Positions 7,669 to 15,965 of a DNA stretch of 64,000 bases are shown here, piece after piece. Source of the stretch: Curvibacter lanceolatus ATCC 14669 (GTDB taxonomy: Bacteria > Pseudomonadota > Gammaproteobacteria > Burkholderiales > Burkholderiaceae_C); NCBI RefSeq assembly GCF_000381265.1, contig NZ_KB906253.1, positions 310,001 to 374,000 on the forward strand, in the 5' to 3' direction. Position 1 is the first letter of the stretch. Every line of letters begins with the position of its first letter. Below the pieces are notes generated by a model. That model did no database searches. It worked only from the letters and a program-made list of their open reading frames with translations, and was not told where the DNA came from. The position numbers and the translations under genes were made by a program.

Positions 7669-7845
7669 AGAGGCGACGGGATGGCGTTTCTTCGGCCTGC
7701 TGCGGGCGCCTCTCCACGTGCTCCGCCGCACCGACACACGCTGCAAGGGGGCGCAGGCTGGTGGGCTGGTGGCTGGCCGGGCGTCTGCAAGGCGTCACCG
7801 CGGCCTGCCTTTTCTGGCTGGGCGCCCAGGGGGTGCGGGACGACG

Positions 7846-8550
7846 ATGGTGAACAACGCTGAATCTCAGGGCTTTGTGGGCGCGCGCGTCAGGCCGCGCT
7901 GGGCTGCCTGGGCCTTGTGGGGCGGAGCGTTGGCGTGCGCCGCGCAAGCCCAGTGGCCGCTGCCTGTGGTCAAGCCGGTGGTGGCCGAAGCCGATGCGTG
8001 GCTGGCTGGCGAGAGCATCGGCCTGACCCTGTCGGCCTACCCCCGCCTGGTACCCGTGCCGGGCTACCCGGTGTATTACCAGCCCGGCGGGCGGGCCAAT
8101 TACTTCTTCTATGAGGGGGCGTTCTGGTTCTTCCGCGACCAGCGCTGGTACCGCAGCCGTTGGTACAGCGGGCCCTGGCAGCTGATGTGGCGTGACGAGG
8201 TGCCTTTGTTCCTGCTGCGCGTGCCCCTGCGCTATTACCACCGTCCGCCCGATGAACTGCGTGGCGGCCCGCTCGACACCGCACCCCGCTGGGACGAACA
8301 CTGGGGCCAGGGCTGGCAGGCCCTGCCGCTGGGCTGGCAGCGCTGGAACCGGCGCACCACGCCCCCAGCCTGGCCGCTGCCTGCCTATCAACGGCGCTAT
8401 GCCGGGTCAAACTACCCGCACGATGTGGCTCAGCAGGCACGCATCAGCGCCAGCGAAGGCGCTGCCACACCTGGCGCCGCGCGGGCGGCCGAATTCAGCC
8501 CGCTCACCTCGGGCCCGGCCAGCCTGCGGCGCTTGGGGGCCGCGCCATGA
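7846..8550 (+). CDS. Exported Trp/Tyr-rich protein, YXWGXW-like
   Basis: 234 residues from ATG 7846; GTG 7849 is an alternative. There is an N-terminal hydrophobic segment (residues ~18-36, RWAAWALWGGALACAAQAQ) that looks like a signal peptide. The mature part has a PVYYQPGGRANYFFYEGAFW block and then FFRDQRWYRSRWYSGPW. This is the Tyr/Trp repeat seen in YXWGXW-type exported proteins. The C-terminal ~70 residues are low complexity. The function is unknown. The stop overlaps the start of the phospholipase D gene (ATGA at 8547), so the two are translated together and probably act in the envelope. Confidence 0.78.
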   Translation: MVNNAESQGFVGARVRPRWAAWALWGGALACAAQAQWPLPVVKPVVAEADAWLAGESIGLTLSAYPRLVPVPGYPVYYQPGGRANYFFYEGAFWFFRDQRWYRSRWYSGPWQLMWRDEVPLFLLRVPLRYYHRPPDELRGGPLDTAPRWDEHWGQGWQALPLGWQRWNRRTTPPAWPLPAYQRRYAGSNYPHDVAQQARISASEGAATPGAARAAEFSPLTSGPASLRRLGAAP

Positions 8551-10001
8551 GTCGGCGCCCAGCCTTTGCCCGGCGAAGGCTGACCCAGGCCCTGTGTCTG
8601 ACAGGCTGCGTGTTGGCCCTGACGGGCTGCGCCCAGCTGCCGGTGTGGCGCTGGCAGGTGCAGCCCAGTGCCACACCGCATTTCCAGGCGGCCTGGGGCC
8701 AGCTGTCGGCCCAGCGCAGCGCGGCCCTGGTACAGCGACTGCAGGGCAGCTGGGGCGATGCCTCGGGCCTGGACGAGCGCATTGCGCAAGAGCAGATGAT
8801 CGTGGGCCGGCCCCTGGTGCTGGGCAACCGGGCCCGCCTGCTGCAGGATGGGGCCGCCACCTACCAGGCCATGTTCGAGGCCATCGCCCAGGCGCAAGAC
8901 CACATCAATCTCGAGTCCTACATCCTCGATGACGATGCAGTGGGCGAGCGCTTTGCCGAACTGCTGCTGGCACGCCAGCGTGCGGGCGTGCAGGTCAATC
9001 TGATTTACGACAGCGTGGGCGCCTGGGGCACGGACCCGGCCTTCTTCGAGCGGCTGCGCGATGCAGGCGTGCAGGTGCTGGAGTTCAACCCGCTGCAGCC
9101 CTGGTCGGCGCTGGCGCCATGGGCGCCCAACCACCGAGACCACCGCAAGCTGCTGGTGGTGGATGGCCAGCTGGCGATTCTGGGGGGCGTCAACATCAGC
9201 GGGGTGTATGCCAGTGGCTCATCGCTGCGTGGGCTCAGGCACCGGCCGGGCAAAGCCTCGGGCGCCGAGAAAGGTGGTGAAGCCAGTGGCGGAACTGGCG
9301 CTGTGCCAGCGCTGCCCTGGCGCGACACCGACATCCTCATCGAGGGCCCGGCCGTGGCCGAATTCCAGCGCCTGTTTCTGCAAAGCTGGCAGCGCCAGCG
9401 CGGGCCGGTGCTGGCCGGGCGCAACTACTTTCCGGTCGTGCCTCCGATGGGGCCGCAGGTGGTGCGTGCCATCGCCAGCTCGCCCGACGATCCCTACAGC
9501 CTGATGTACCTGAGCCTGCTGGCCGCATTGGATCAGGCGCAGCGGCAGATCCGGATCACCCAGGCCTATTTCGTGCCGGACAGGCAGCTCATGCGTGCGC
9601 TCACCACGGCGGCCGCGCGCGGCGTCCAGGTGCAACTGATCCTGCCGGGCCAGTCCGATTCGGGCCTGACTTTCCACGCCGGGCGCTCCGAATACACCGA
9701 GCTGCTGCAGGCCGGTGTCGAGGTGTTCGAAATGCGCAGCGTGCTGCTGCACGCCAAGACGGCCGTCATCGATGGCCTGTGGTCCTGCGTGGGCTCCAGC
9801 AACCTCGATTGGCGCAGTGCCCTGGACAACGACGAGATCAATGCCGTGGTGCTGGGCGAGGGCTTTGCCGCCACGCTGCAGCAGGCCTTCGAGGCCGATC
9901 TGCTGGCGGCCACGCCCATCACCTGGGCGCAATGGCAGCAACGGCCGCTGTCGTGGCGGCTCAAGGAATGGGGGGCGCGCCGGCTGGCGCGCCTGTTGTG
10001 A
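8547..10001 (+). CDS. Phospholipase D / cardiolipin synthase (ClsB/ClsC-like)
   Basis: 484 residues. It carries two HKD motifs of the phospholipase D superfamily: HRKLLVVD near residue 200 and HAKTAVID near residue 402, each followed by the Gly-Gly/Gly-Ser-x-Asn element (LGGVN, VGSSN). The family makes cardiolipin by phosphatidyl transfer at the membrane. The N-terminus has a hydrophobic segment ending in LALTGCAQL, a possible lipobox with Cys near residue 28. This is unusual for E. coli ClsB but seen in related proteins. A low-complexity Gly/Ala insertion (residues ~225-255) follows the first HKD. It is translationally coupled to the preceding exported protein. Confidence 0.9.
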   Translation: MSRRPAFARRRLTQALCLTGCVLALTGCAQLPVWRWQVQPSATPHFQAAWGQLSAQRSAALVQRLQGSWGDASGLDERIAQEQMIVGRPLVLGNRARLLQDGAATYQAMFEAIAQAQDHINLESYILDDDAVGERFAELLLARQRAGVQVNLIYDSVGAWGTDPAFFERLRDAGVQVLEFNPLQPWSALAPWAPNHRDHRKLLVVDGQLAILGGVNISGVYASGSSLRGLRHRPGKASGAEKGGEASGGTGAVPALPWRDTDILIEGPAVAEFQRLFLQSWQRQRGPVLAGRNYFPVVPPMGPQVVRAIASSPDDPYSLMYLSLLAALDQAQRQIRITQAYFVPDRQLMRALTTAAARGVQVQLILPGQSDSGLTFHAGRSEYTELLQAGVEVFEMRSVLLHAKTAVIDGLWSCVGSSNLDWRSALDNDEINAVVLGEGFAATLQQAFEADLLAATPITWAQWQQRPLSWRLKEWGARRLARLL

Positions 10002-10175
10002 GCCCCTGGTGCGTTGTGGGTGGAGGGGCCCCCGAACCTCCCAGGCGGCACCGCTCCCAGGCCCGCACCGCCACTGGGAGCGCGCCCAGCCGCCGCTGTG
10101 GAGGCTGGCAGCCCGCGATGGGCATCAGCTTTCCGAGGCCTGAGTCCGTGGGGGGGGGCGTTGATGGGTGGGGGC

Positions 10176-11156
10176 TTAATCGAGCCTGGCACCCGTCTCG
10201 CGCACCACGGCGGCCCAACGGGCACCCTCTGCCTTCATGTAGTCCACATATTGCTTCTGCGTGCCCCCCAGAACAAAAGAGCCTTGTGCGGTGAGGCGGT
10301 CGCGCAGGGGGGGATCGGCCAGCGCCCTTTGCAGCGCGCCTTGCAACTTGCCCAGCACGTCGGCAGGTGTGCCTTTGGGCGCCATCAGGCCCTGCCAGGC
10401 CCCCATGTCCATGTTGATTTTTCCAGTGGCTTCCCGCATCGTCAGCACGTCCGGGAGTAACGGGGACCGCCGTTCACTCGTCACGACCAGTGGGCGAAGG
10501 GCGCCGCTCTTGATGTGCGTAGAGGCTTCATTGACGGGCAGGAACATGAAGTCCGTTGAACCGCCGATCAAGTCCGTGATGGCCGGCGCACTGCCCTTGT
10601 AGGAAACGTGCGTAGCTTGAACGCCGACCTCCTTGAGAAACAACGCCCCTGCGAGATGAAGCAATGCGCCGGTGCCGGAGGACCCGTAATTGACCTTGCC
10701 TGCACGGCTCTTGCCCCAGGTGATGAATTCGGCAAGCGTTTTGACGGGCAGGCTGTTGTTGGCCACCAGGACCAGAGGAATCGTGGCCGTCAATGAAATG
10801 GGGACGAAGTCTGAATAGGGGTCAAACCCGGGATTCGCATACAACGAGGGTGCCAACACCACAGCCGAGGTGGCGTAGAACACGGTGTAGCCGTCGGGCG
10901 CGGACTTCTTGACTTCAATCGCGCCGATATTTCCGCCAGCGCCGCCCCGGTTGTCGATGATCACCGTTGCGCCCAGCTCTTTGCCCAGTTGCTGTGCAAC
11001 CGATCGGGCATTGATGTCTGCCGATCCGCCAGGCGGAAATGCGACCACCATGCGCACGGGCTTGCTGGGGTAAAGCGGCTCTGCCGCCTGCACGGCAGGG
11101 GATGCGCCTTGGATCAGAAGTCCCAAGGCGGTCACGATTTTCAACACACTGCGCAT
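10176..11156 (-). CDS. Bug/TctC-family tripartite tricarboxylate transporter substrate-binding protein
   Basis: 326 residues. The signal peptide ends near residue 24 (VQAAEP). The mature protein begins with YPSKPVRMVVAFPPGGSADI and has VIIDNRGGAGGNIGA and KSAPDGYT. These are the hallmark blocks of Bug receptors, periplasmic proteins that deliver carboxylates to TctAB permeases or act as sensors. No tctA/tctB gene is near. It is the last gene of a minus-strand unit with an RraA-like aldolase and a DUF1932 dehydrogenase, so the ligand is probably the substrate of that pathway, a hydroxy- or oxo-dicarboxylate (inference). Confidence 0.93.
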   Translation of the reverse strand: MRSVLKIVTALGLLIQGASPAVQAAEPLYPSKPVRMVVAFPPGGSADINARSVAQQLGKELGATVIIDNRGGAGGNIGAIEVKKSAPDGYTVFYATSAVVLAPSLYANPGFDPYSDFVPISLTATIPLVLVANNSLPVKTLAEFITWGKSRAGKVNYGSSGTGALLHLAGALFLKEVGVQATHVSYKGSAPAITDLIGGSTDFMFLPVNEASTHIKSGALRPLVVTSERRSPLLPDVLTMREATGKINMDMGAWQGLMAPKGTPADVLGKLQGALQRALADPPLRDRLTAQGSFVLGGTQKQYVDYMKAEGARWAAVVRETGARLD

Positions 11157-11188
11157 ATCTGTCTCCTGTTTGTACTTGGCTGCCTGGC

Positions 11189-11830
11189 TCAGACCAGACC
11201 AAAGCGCTTGAGGGTGTCACCCAGGTTGAGCAACTCCAAGGTGTTGGACGTGCCCGCCTCGATGGCTTCGCGCTGTTTGATTTCCTTCTCCTCCCGCGCC
11301 AGGCTGTTTGCGATGGTCCTGTCCACTTCATCGTGAGCGACCACCACCAAACCATCACGGTCACCAACGACGATGTCCCCGGGACGGATCACGGCGTCGC
11401 CGATGCTGATCGGCACGTTCACCTTGCCGGGCTGGTTCTTGCCCGTCCCCTTGATCGACAGGCCACGGCAGAACACCGGAAAGCCCAAGTCAATGATCAG
11501 ATTGGCATCGCGCACGCAGCCATGGATCACCAGCCCCGCAATGCCCTGCTTCATCGCTTGCAGCGTCAGCACGTCGCCCCAGGGGCCGGCCTCCATGAAG
11601 CCTTTGGCGTCGACCACCAACACGTCGCCGGGCCTGGCCTGCAGCACGGCGTAATGCAGCATCAGGTTGTCAGCAGGCCGAACATCCACCGTGAGAGCCG
11701 GCCCTGCCATGCGCACGGTCGGATCTATCGGTTTCATCCCGTGGTCGAAAGCGCCTTGGGCGCCCTGTGCTTCATAAATGGTGGCGGTGCCGAGGTCGCG
11801 CAGTTGGATGAGCTTTTCTTGGGAAATCAT
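11189..11830 (-). CDS. RraA-like / 4-hydroxy-4-methyl-2-oxoglutarate aldolase family protein
   Basis: 213 residues from ATG 11830 (MISQEKLIQLRDLGTATIYE). It has the core of the class II pyruvate aldolase / RraA family: PADNLMLHYAVLQARPGDVL, then AGPWGDVLTLQAMKQGIAG, then the HGCVRD segment with the Arg-Asp pair that binds substrate and metal in HMG/CHA aldolases. In a catabolic context the likely reaction is retro-aldol cleavage of a 4-hydroxy-2-oxo acid to pyruvate plus a second oxo acid. It is flanked by a Bug receptor gene and a dehydrogenase gene, 32 and 35 bases away, on the same strand. This argues for an enzyme rather than an RNase E inhibitor. Confidence 0.88.
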   Translation of the reverse strand: MISQEKLIQLRDLGTATIYEAQGAQGAFDHGMKPIDPTVRMAGPALTVDVRPADNLMLHYAVLQARPGDVLVVDAKGFMEAGPWGDVLTLQAMKQGIAGLVIHGCVRDANLIIDLGFPVFCRGLSIKGTGKNQPGKVNVPISIGDAVIRPGDIVVGDRDGLVVVAHDEVDRTIANSLAREEKEIKQREAIEAGTSNTLELLNLGDTLKRFGLV

Positions 11831-11865
11831 GGGAGTCCTTCGTTTTTGAATGAGGTGGGATTCAG

Positions 11866-12750
11866 TCAGGCCTTGCGGGCGTTGTTGGCCAGCAGCCAAT
11901 GCAGCGCTTGGTCGATATCGGGGTCGGCCACCTCAAGTGGGTGGCTATCGAGCTTGCGCGCTGTATCGAGGAACCGTTGCTCTACCCCTGGCAGAACCAG
12001 TGAAGGCAGGCCTTGCGCCGCCAATACCTTGTTGGCGTCATGCACTTCATGGGCTCGGCGTTTGGCGTGGATCACATGCGTGCGAACCAGCATGTCAATG
12101 AAGCTGCGCAAAGGGGTCTGGTCGATATCGTTCAGTTGTTCATACAACTGCGCCCTGACACCTTGCTTCTCGGCGCTGGTCAACAGCTCCACGCTCAGGG
12201 CTTCCATGCCCTTGGTGAACACACTGCGCAGGATCTTGAGAGAGATGGCATCGCCAGCGGCGCCGCCCTGGATGACCTGAACACGGGCGCCCGCCTGTTC
12301 GAGCAGCGTCTTGAGTTCGTTGGCACCAGCCCCCGCGGCAAGCAAGGGGGTGCGTACCCAGTTCAGGCTGATGGCGCCCATGATCGCGGTGTCCACGTAG
12401 CGGACACCGCGTTGCACGGCCTGTTGGGCGGCCTCGCGTTTGATCTCCGGGCTGGCCGTGGTGAGGTCTGCCAGCCCAGCATTTGCCCTGGCGAAGCCCA
12501 GCACTTGTGATGCCACCTTCAAGGCCTGCTCACCTGTGACGCAAGACAGTACCCAGTCGGCCGCACCGAGCCATGCGCCAGGTGCCTCATGCACGGTGAG
12601 TCGACACTGAGCAGCCAACTGCAAGGCAGCCGGTGATGGCCGTGCCTCACACAACAATAGTTTGAAACCAGCTTCATGCAAAGGTTTGGCGTAGCACCGC
12701 CCCACCTCGCCAAGACCAATGATCGCGATTTGCGCAAGTTTTTGATTCAT
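11866..12750 (-). CDS. NAD(P)-binding dehydrogenase, 6PGDH-like with DUF1932 C-terminal domain
   Basis: 294 residues from ATG 12750 (MNQKLAQIAIIGLGEVGRCY). A Rossmann fold is clear (IGLGEVG near residues 10-16). The middle part is that of beta-hydroxyacid dehydrogenases (DLTTASPEIKREAAQQAVQR, VDTAIMG). The C-terminal part has the DUF1932-type helical domain, containing ISLKILRSVFTKGMEAL. It probably oxidises or reduces a hydroxy/oxo acid in the pathway shared with the aldolase and Bug protein. It is the first gene of the minus-strand unit, divergent from the GntR gene. An upstream GTG/ATG at 12765 is possible but would overlap the AT-rich promoter region. Confidence 0.88.
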   Translation of the reverse strand: MNQKLAQIAIIGLGEVGRCYAKPLHEAGFKLLLCEARPSPAALQLAAQCRLTVHEAPGAWLGAADWVLSCVTGEQALKVASQVLGFARANAGLADLTTASPEIKREAAQQAVQRGVRYVDTAIMGAISLNWVRTPLLAAGAGANELKTLLEQAGARVQVIQGGAAGDAISLKILRSVFTKGMEALSVELLTSAEKQGVRAQLYEQLNDIDQTPLRSFIDMLVRTHVIHAKRRAHEVHDANKVLAAQGLPSLVLPGVEQRFLDTARKLDSHPLEVADPDIDQALHWLLANNARKA

Positions 12751-12760
12751 GGCGCAAGAA

Positions 12761-12839
12761 TACAAAAAAAGTACAAAACAAGCTATTGAGTGCCGGGTAA
12801 ACCCCTATAAAACCTCATTTAAGTACATTAACAGTACAT
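12761..12839. promoter_or_regulatory. Divergent promoter/operator region with repeats spaced 11 bp
   Basis: The only AT-rich stretch of this part of the window separates the dehydrogenase (minus) from the GntR gene (plus). It contains two TACAAAA repeats starting at 12761 and 12772, and two GTACAT repeats starting at 12823 and 12834. Both pairs are spaced exactly 11 bp, one helical turn. FadR-type GntR regulators typically bind such sites between divergent genes. Assignment to this GntR protein is inference. Confidence 0.45.
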
Positions 12840-12896
12840 ATGTGGCGAAGAAGGCATGGCCGATGTGGCTTCTACAATCGGAGCAGGAAAACGTGA

Positions 12897-13607
12897 ATGC
12901 AGGAACAGACCACGATGAGACAAGGCTCGGACAAAGCGTACGAAGTGCTACGGCAGCGTCTGGTGGGCGGCCACTACAAGGCTGGAACCCAACTCAAGGA
13001 AGAGCCGCTGGCGCGGGAGTTTGGATTGAGCAGAACACCCGTGCGTGCCGCCCTCAAGCGGCTGGTCGCCGATGGGCTGGCCACGGCGGATGCTGGCCAA
13101 GGCATTCATGTGGCCCAGTGGAGCGACTGGGACATTGAAGAGACGTTCCAGCTCCGGATGTTGTTGGAGCCGTATGCTGCGTGCTTGGCGGCAGAGCGTG
13201 GTGGGGTGGCATTGGTGACCCAACTCAAGGCCAGCAACGAGCAGATGGCCAACGCGATTGAGCGTGGCGGTGAGGGCGCTGTGGCGCAGATTCAGGAAGC
13301 CAACCGGAGCTTTCACCGCGCCTTGCTGGACGCCTCAGGTTCGCCTCGCTTGCAGACGATCCTGGAGACCATGATTGACATGCCCATCATCGTGCGGTCT
13401 TTCTACCTGTCCACTCGCAGCGAGTTGGAGCAAAGCTTGCACCATCACCAGGACCTGACGGTGGCGGCCACTGCCGCCGACGGAGAGTTGGCGAGACAGG
13501 TCATGCAGCTTCATCTGCGCATGTCCTATCACCGGTTCATGCAGCACCGGGATCAGTACCGAGCCGCCTCTGAAGGCACGAGGGCGTCTGGCACCGATCG
13601 ACATTGA
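12897..13607 (+). CDS. GntR-family (FadR/FCD subfamily) transcriptional regulator
   Basis: 236 residues; ATG 12915 would give 230. The N-terminal winged helix shows YEVLRQRLVGGHYKAGTQLKEE and LAREFGLSRTPVRAALKRL, classic for GntR. The C-terminal all-helical FCD domain follows (FQLRMLLEPYAACLAAERG, EANRSFHRALLDASGSPRL, HHHQDLTVAATAADGELAR) and carries the His/Asp residues that often bind a metal and a carboxylate effector. It is divergent from the dehydrogenase-aldolase-Bug unit, so it is very probably the local regulator responding to a pathway acid. Confidence 0.93.
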   Translation: MQEQTTMRQGSDKAYEVLRQRLVGGHYKAGTQLKEEPLAREFGLSRTPVRAALKRLVADGLATADAGQGIHVAQWSDWDIEETFQLRMLLEPYAACLAAERGGVALVTQLKASNEQMANAIERGGEGAVAQIQEANRSFHRALLDASGSPRLQTILETMIDMPIIVRSFYLSTRSELEQSLHHHQDLTVAATAADGELARQVMQLHLRMSYHRFMQHRDQYRAASEGTRASGTDRH

Positions 13608-13622
13608 GCCGGCTGGCCGGCC

Positions 13623-13648
13623 CGGGCACATCGGCGGAGGTGTGCCCG
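13623..13648. terminator. Hairpin between GntR and DUF3309 genes
   Basis: An 8-bp perfect stem (CGGGCACA / TGTGCCCG) with a 10-base loop sits between two convergent genes. A short T run (CCGTTTTC) follows on the plus strand. Probably a shared terminator. Confidence 0.5.
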
Positions 13649-13675
13649 TGATCAGACCGTTTTCAGCTGCCTGAC

Positions 13676-13834
13676 CTAGATCCGCCCAAGCAGCATCAAC
13701 ACCAGCACCACGACCAGCACCAGGCCCACGCCCCCGCTGGGTGCATAGCCCCAGCCACGGCTGTGCGGCCAGGCCGGCACCACGCCCAACAGCAGCAGGA
13801 TCAGAATGAACAGCATCAAGGTTCCGAGGGTCAT
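13676..13834 (-). CDS. DUF3309-family small membrane protein (copy 1)
   Basis: 52 residues from ATG 13834. Two hydrophobic segments (TLMLFILILLLLGVVPAWP and GVGLVLVVVLVLMLLGRI) flank the conserved loop PHSRGWGYAPSGG, which defines DUF3309. It is an inner-membrane peptide of unknown function, common in Proteobacteria and often near stress genes. It lies 31 bases downstream of the ferritin gene on the same strand, so the two are likely co-transcribed. A second copy is at 20572-20730. Confidence 0.88.
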   Translation of the reverse strand: MTLGTLMLFILILLLLGVVPAWPHSRGWGYAPSGGVGLVLVVVLVLMLLGRI

Positions 13835-13865
13835 GGCGTGGCTCCTGAAGGGATGGGTGGACGTG

Positions 13866-14450
13866 TCATAGTGCGAGCAGGGCGGGGCGTGCCGGCTGCT
13901 GCAGCGCAGCCTGCGGGGCGTGCTGCAGCAGGTCGGCCAGGTCGTCGGCGTGTTCTTCTTCCACGGCCAGAATGCCTTCGAGCAGGCGGCGTGTGGTCGG
14001 GTCTTGCCCGTGCAGGGCACCGATCAGGTGGCGGTAGCTGTCGATGGCGATGCGCTCGGCCACCAGGTCTTCGCGGATCATGTCGGTCAGACCCTCACCG
14101 GGCACGTACTCGGCGTGGCTGCGTGCCAGCAGGGTGGCGGGCGAAAAGTCAGGGCGCCCGCCCAACTGCACGATGCGCTCGGCCAGCTGGTCGGCGTGGG
14201 CCAGCTCTTCGTTGGCGTGGGCCAGAAACTCGGCCCCCACCGCCTGGGCGTGGATGCCGCGGGCCATGAAGTGGTGGTAACGGTAGCGCAGCACGCACAC
14301 CAGTTCGGTGGCCAGCGCAGCATTGAGCTGCAGCAGCAGCTGTTCGCGGTCGGCCTGGTAGCCGGCCGTCACGGCGCCTTGCTCCAGGTGTTGGCGGGCC
14401 CGTTGGCGCAAGGCGCCCAGGTCCAGCGGGGCTTGCAGGGATTCGGTCAT
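13866..14450 (-). CDS. Ferritin-like / bacterioferritin-type iron storage protein
   Basis: 194 residues from ATG 14450. Ferroxidase-type ligands are all in place for the four-helix bundle: Glu49 (LATEL), Glu82 with His85 (EELAHADQ), Glu132 (LVAERIAIDSYRHL) and Glu164 with His167 (VEEEHADDL). This matches the E-ExxH-E-ExxH pattern of bacterioferritins/Dps-like proteins that oxidise and store iron and protect against peroxide. No obvious haem-ligating Met at the usual Bfr position was identified. About 35 extra residues precede the first helix. It forms a pair with the DUF3309 gene downstream. Confidence 0.87.
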   Translation of the reverse strand: MTESLQAPLDLGALRQRARQHLEQGAVTAGYQADREQLLLQLNAALATELVCVLRYRYHHFMARGIHAQAVGAEFLAHANEELAHADQLAERIVQLGGRPDFSPATLLARSHAEYVPGEGLTDMIREDLVAERIAIDSYRHLIGALHGQDPTTRRLLEGILAVEEEHADDLADLLQHAPQAALQQPARPALLAL

Positions 14451-14534
14451 GGCAGTGCCTTTGCAGTTGAGGTGAAGGGGCAGGGCAGGGGGAGTGCTCC
14501 GCGCAGCCCTGGGCGGGGCCACGCGGTGGGGCTT

Positions 14535-14906
14535 TCAGCGAGCAGGTACGTACAGCACGCCATCGGCCGGCGCGCTGGTGCCACGGGCCCCGGTGTTGCC
14601 CTTGGCGCCGGTGGCACCCGTGCTGCCGGTGCTGCCGGTATCGCCTGTGGCGCCTGTGCCACCCATGGCGCCGGTGGCCCCTGACCCGCCGGTGGCGCCT
14701 GTGGCCCCGGTGGCGCCGGTGTAACCCGTGGCGCCGGTATAGCCGGTGTTACCGGTGTTGCCCGAGGCGCCAACTGGCCCCATCGAGCCCGTGGCCCCGG
14801 TGGCGCCTGCCGGGCCGGCGGGGCCGGCTGGCACGGAGAAGCAGCCCGCCAGGGCCAGGGCGGCAGTGGCCAGCGTCAGGGTCAGAAAAGTGCGTGTCGT
14901 GTTCAT
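14535..14906 (-). CDS. Collagen-like triple-helix-repeat lipoprotein
   Basis: 123 residues from ATG 14906. The N-terminus is a lipoprotein signal ([11 protein letters not shown], lipobox Cys at residue 22). From about residue 27 there are about 27 uninterrupted Gly-X-Y triplets, mostly Gly-Ala-Thr, Gly-Tyr-Thr, Gly-Asn-Thr and Gly-Ser-Thr. A short non-repetitive tail ([12 protein letters not shown]) ends the protein. Thr in the Y position is typical of bacterial collagen-like proteins, whose triple helix is stabilised without hydroxyproline. It is probably a trimeric surface or periplasmic lipoprotein. The repeat DNA is prone to length change by slippage. Confidence 0.85.
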   Translation of the reverse strand: MNTTRTFLTLTLATAALALAGCFSVPAGPAGPAGATGATGSMGPVGASGNTGNTGYTGATGYTGATGATGATGGSGATGAMGGTGATGDTGSTGSTGATGAKGNTGARGTSAPADGVLYVPAR

Positions 14907-15224
14907 GGGGAACTCCTGTGAAGGCAGCCCGCTGCGGCGCGCAGGGCGCGCTGGCGGGGTGCAACCTTGATGGGGCTGCTGGTTGGCCGGGCACCGGGGC
15001 ATCAGGCCGGTGTGGCGTCGGGGTGCCCCGCTGTACCCGCCCTTGGGGCTTGGATGAGCTAGGGTCGACCCGAGGTCCAGCCTCCACCTTGGGGCCAGGG
15101 CATGTGGCCGTCTGTGCGGCGGCGCCCCGAACCCCGTGTGGGCGGATCAGTGTGGGTTGACGCACAGACCCCCTGGCAGCGCTGTTGCAAATTGCGCCAT
15201 CGTCAACAGCAGGGAGAAGAGGGT
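14907..15224. other. 318-base gap between divergent genes
   Basis: No gene was found. It holds two copies of the recurrent motif: GTGCG-GCGG-CGCCC at 15114-15127 and the better one at 15152-15165. It must also contain the promoters of the collagen-like gene (minus) and the 103-residue protein (plus). Confidence 0.5.
15152..15165. promoter_or_regulatory. Inverted-repeat motif site 8 (GTGGG-TTGA-CGCAC)
   Basis: Followed by AG. It is 59 nt before the start at 15225. A CAAATT hexamer (15188-15193) lies about 30 bases from its centre, a plausible -10 element. Confidence 0.5.
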
Positions 15225-15536
15225 ATGAATTCCATCGCAGCCACCTTGGCCGATTGCGACGATGTGCAAAGCCTGGCCACCACACTGGCGCAGGTGTGTG
15301 CCGCGTTCGGCCCGGTGGCCTACCTGCGCATCATGACCTTGTCAAACCGGGGGCAGCGCGAAGCGCTGTGTTTCATCCAACTGACCACACGGGCCAACGA
15401 GGCCGGTCTGGCCGCGCTGCTGCAGGCGACATGGGTGGATGACTTTCTGACCCTGCGCGTGCCGCTGGGTGGCGTCGATCACGCCTTGCTGGCGCAGTCT
15501 CTGGCCCCGTATCCGGGGGTGGCCATGACCAAGTGA
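15225..15536 (+). CDS. Small soluble protein of unknown function
   Basis: 103 residues. The start at 15225 has a strong ribosome-binding site (AGGGAGAAGAGGG) and is also where the Cys/Arg-rich chance sequence upstream ends. The protein has no signal or membrane segment. The pattern (TLAQVCAAFGPVAYLRIMTL, then EALCFIQLTTRANEAGLAAL) alternates helix and strand, like a small RRM/ferredoxin-like fold, but no family was recognised. The motif copy 59 nt upstream places it in the putative stress regulon. Confidence 0.7.
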   Translation: MNSIAATLADCDDVQSLATTLAQVCAAFGPVAYLRIMTLSNRGQREALCFIQLTTRANEAGLAALLQATWVDDFLTLRVPLGGVDHALLAQSLAPYPGVAMTK

Positions 15537-15596
15537 TCCGGGTGGCAGGCCGCCGTGTGGGGGGAGGGCAGGCCGCTCGCAGCGGCCTGCCCGTGT

Positions 15597-15824
15597 TCAG
15601 CGCTTGTCCTTGCCGACCTCATTGCCGATCACCGCGCCCACCGCTGCTCCGCCCACCGTGCCGATGCCGCTGCCCCCGGTCAGGATGGCGCCGCCCACGG
15701 CACCCACGCCGGCCCCGACCGCGGTGTCCTGTTGCCGGCCCGACATGCCGCTGCAGGCGCCCAGGCTGAGCAGAATCAGAGCGCTGGCCGACAAGGCCAG
15801 GGATTTTTGAGAAAGAAAAGTCAT
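15597..15824 (-). CDS. Glycine-zipper lipoprotein (OsmB/SlyB-like)
   Basis: 75 residues from ATG 15824, chosen because AGGTG lies seven bases upstream; a GTG at 15833 would add three residues. The signal ends in the lipobox LLSLGAC. The mature protein has a glycine-zipper membrane-embedding segment (GAGVGAVGGAILTGGSGIG, then VGGAAVGAVIGNEVG) and a short basic end. This is typical of OsmB-like outer-membrane lipoproteins induced by osmotic or envelope stress. It stands alone, minus strand; the nearest upstream gene on that strand ends 142 bases away. Confidence 0.87.
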   Translation of the reverse strand: MTFLSQKSLALSASALILLSLGACSGMSGRQQDTAVGAGVGAVGGAILTGGSGIGTVGGAAVGAVIGNEVGKDKR

Positions 15825-15965
15825 GTATTTCACCTGTTCGGGTTGATGAAGGCCCTGCCGGTTCCGCCCCGCGGGGGAGGCCCGGCGCCTGGGCCCGGAA
15901 CCCCAGCATGGGCCGGGCTGTGCGCTCTGTCTGTGTCCTGGCCCACGTTGTGGCCCAGCCCTGGT

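Noticed and set aside
15916-15933. Further motif-like sequence GTGCG-CTCT-GTCTG before the glycine-zipper gene
   Set aside because: Only the left half-site fits; too weak to count.
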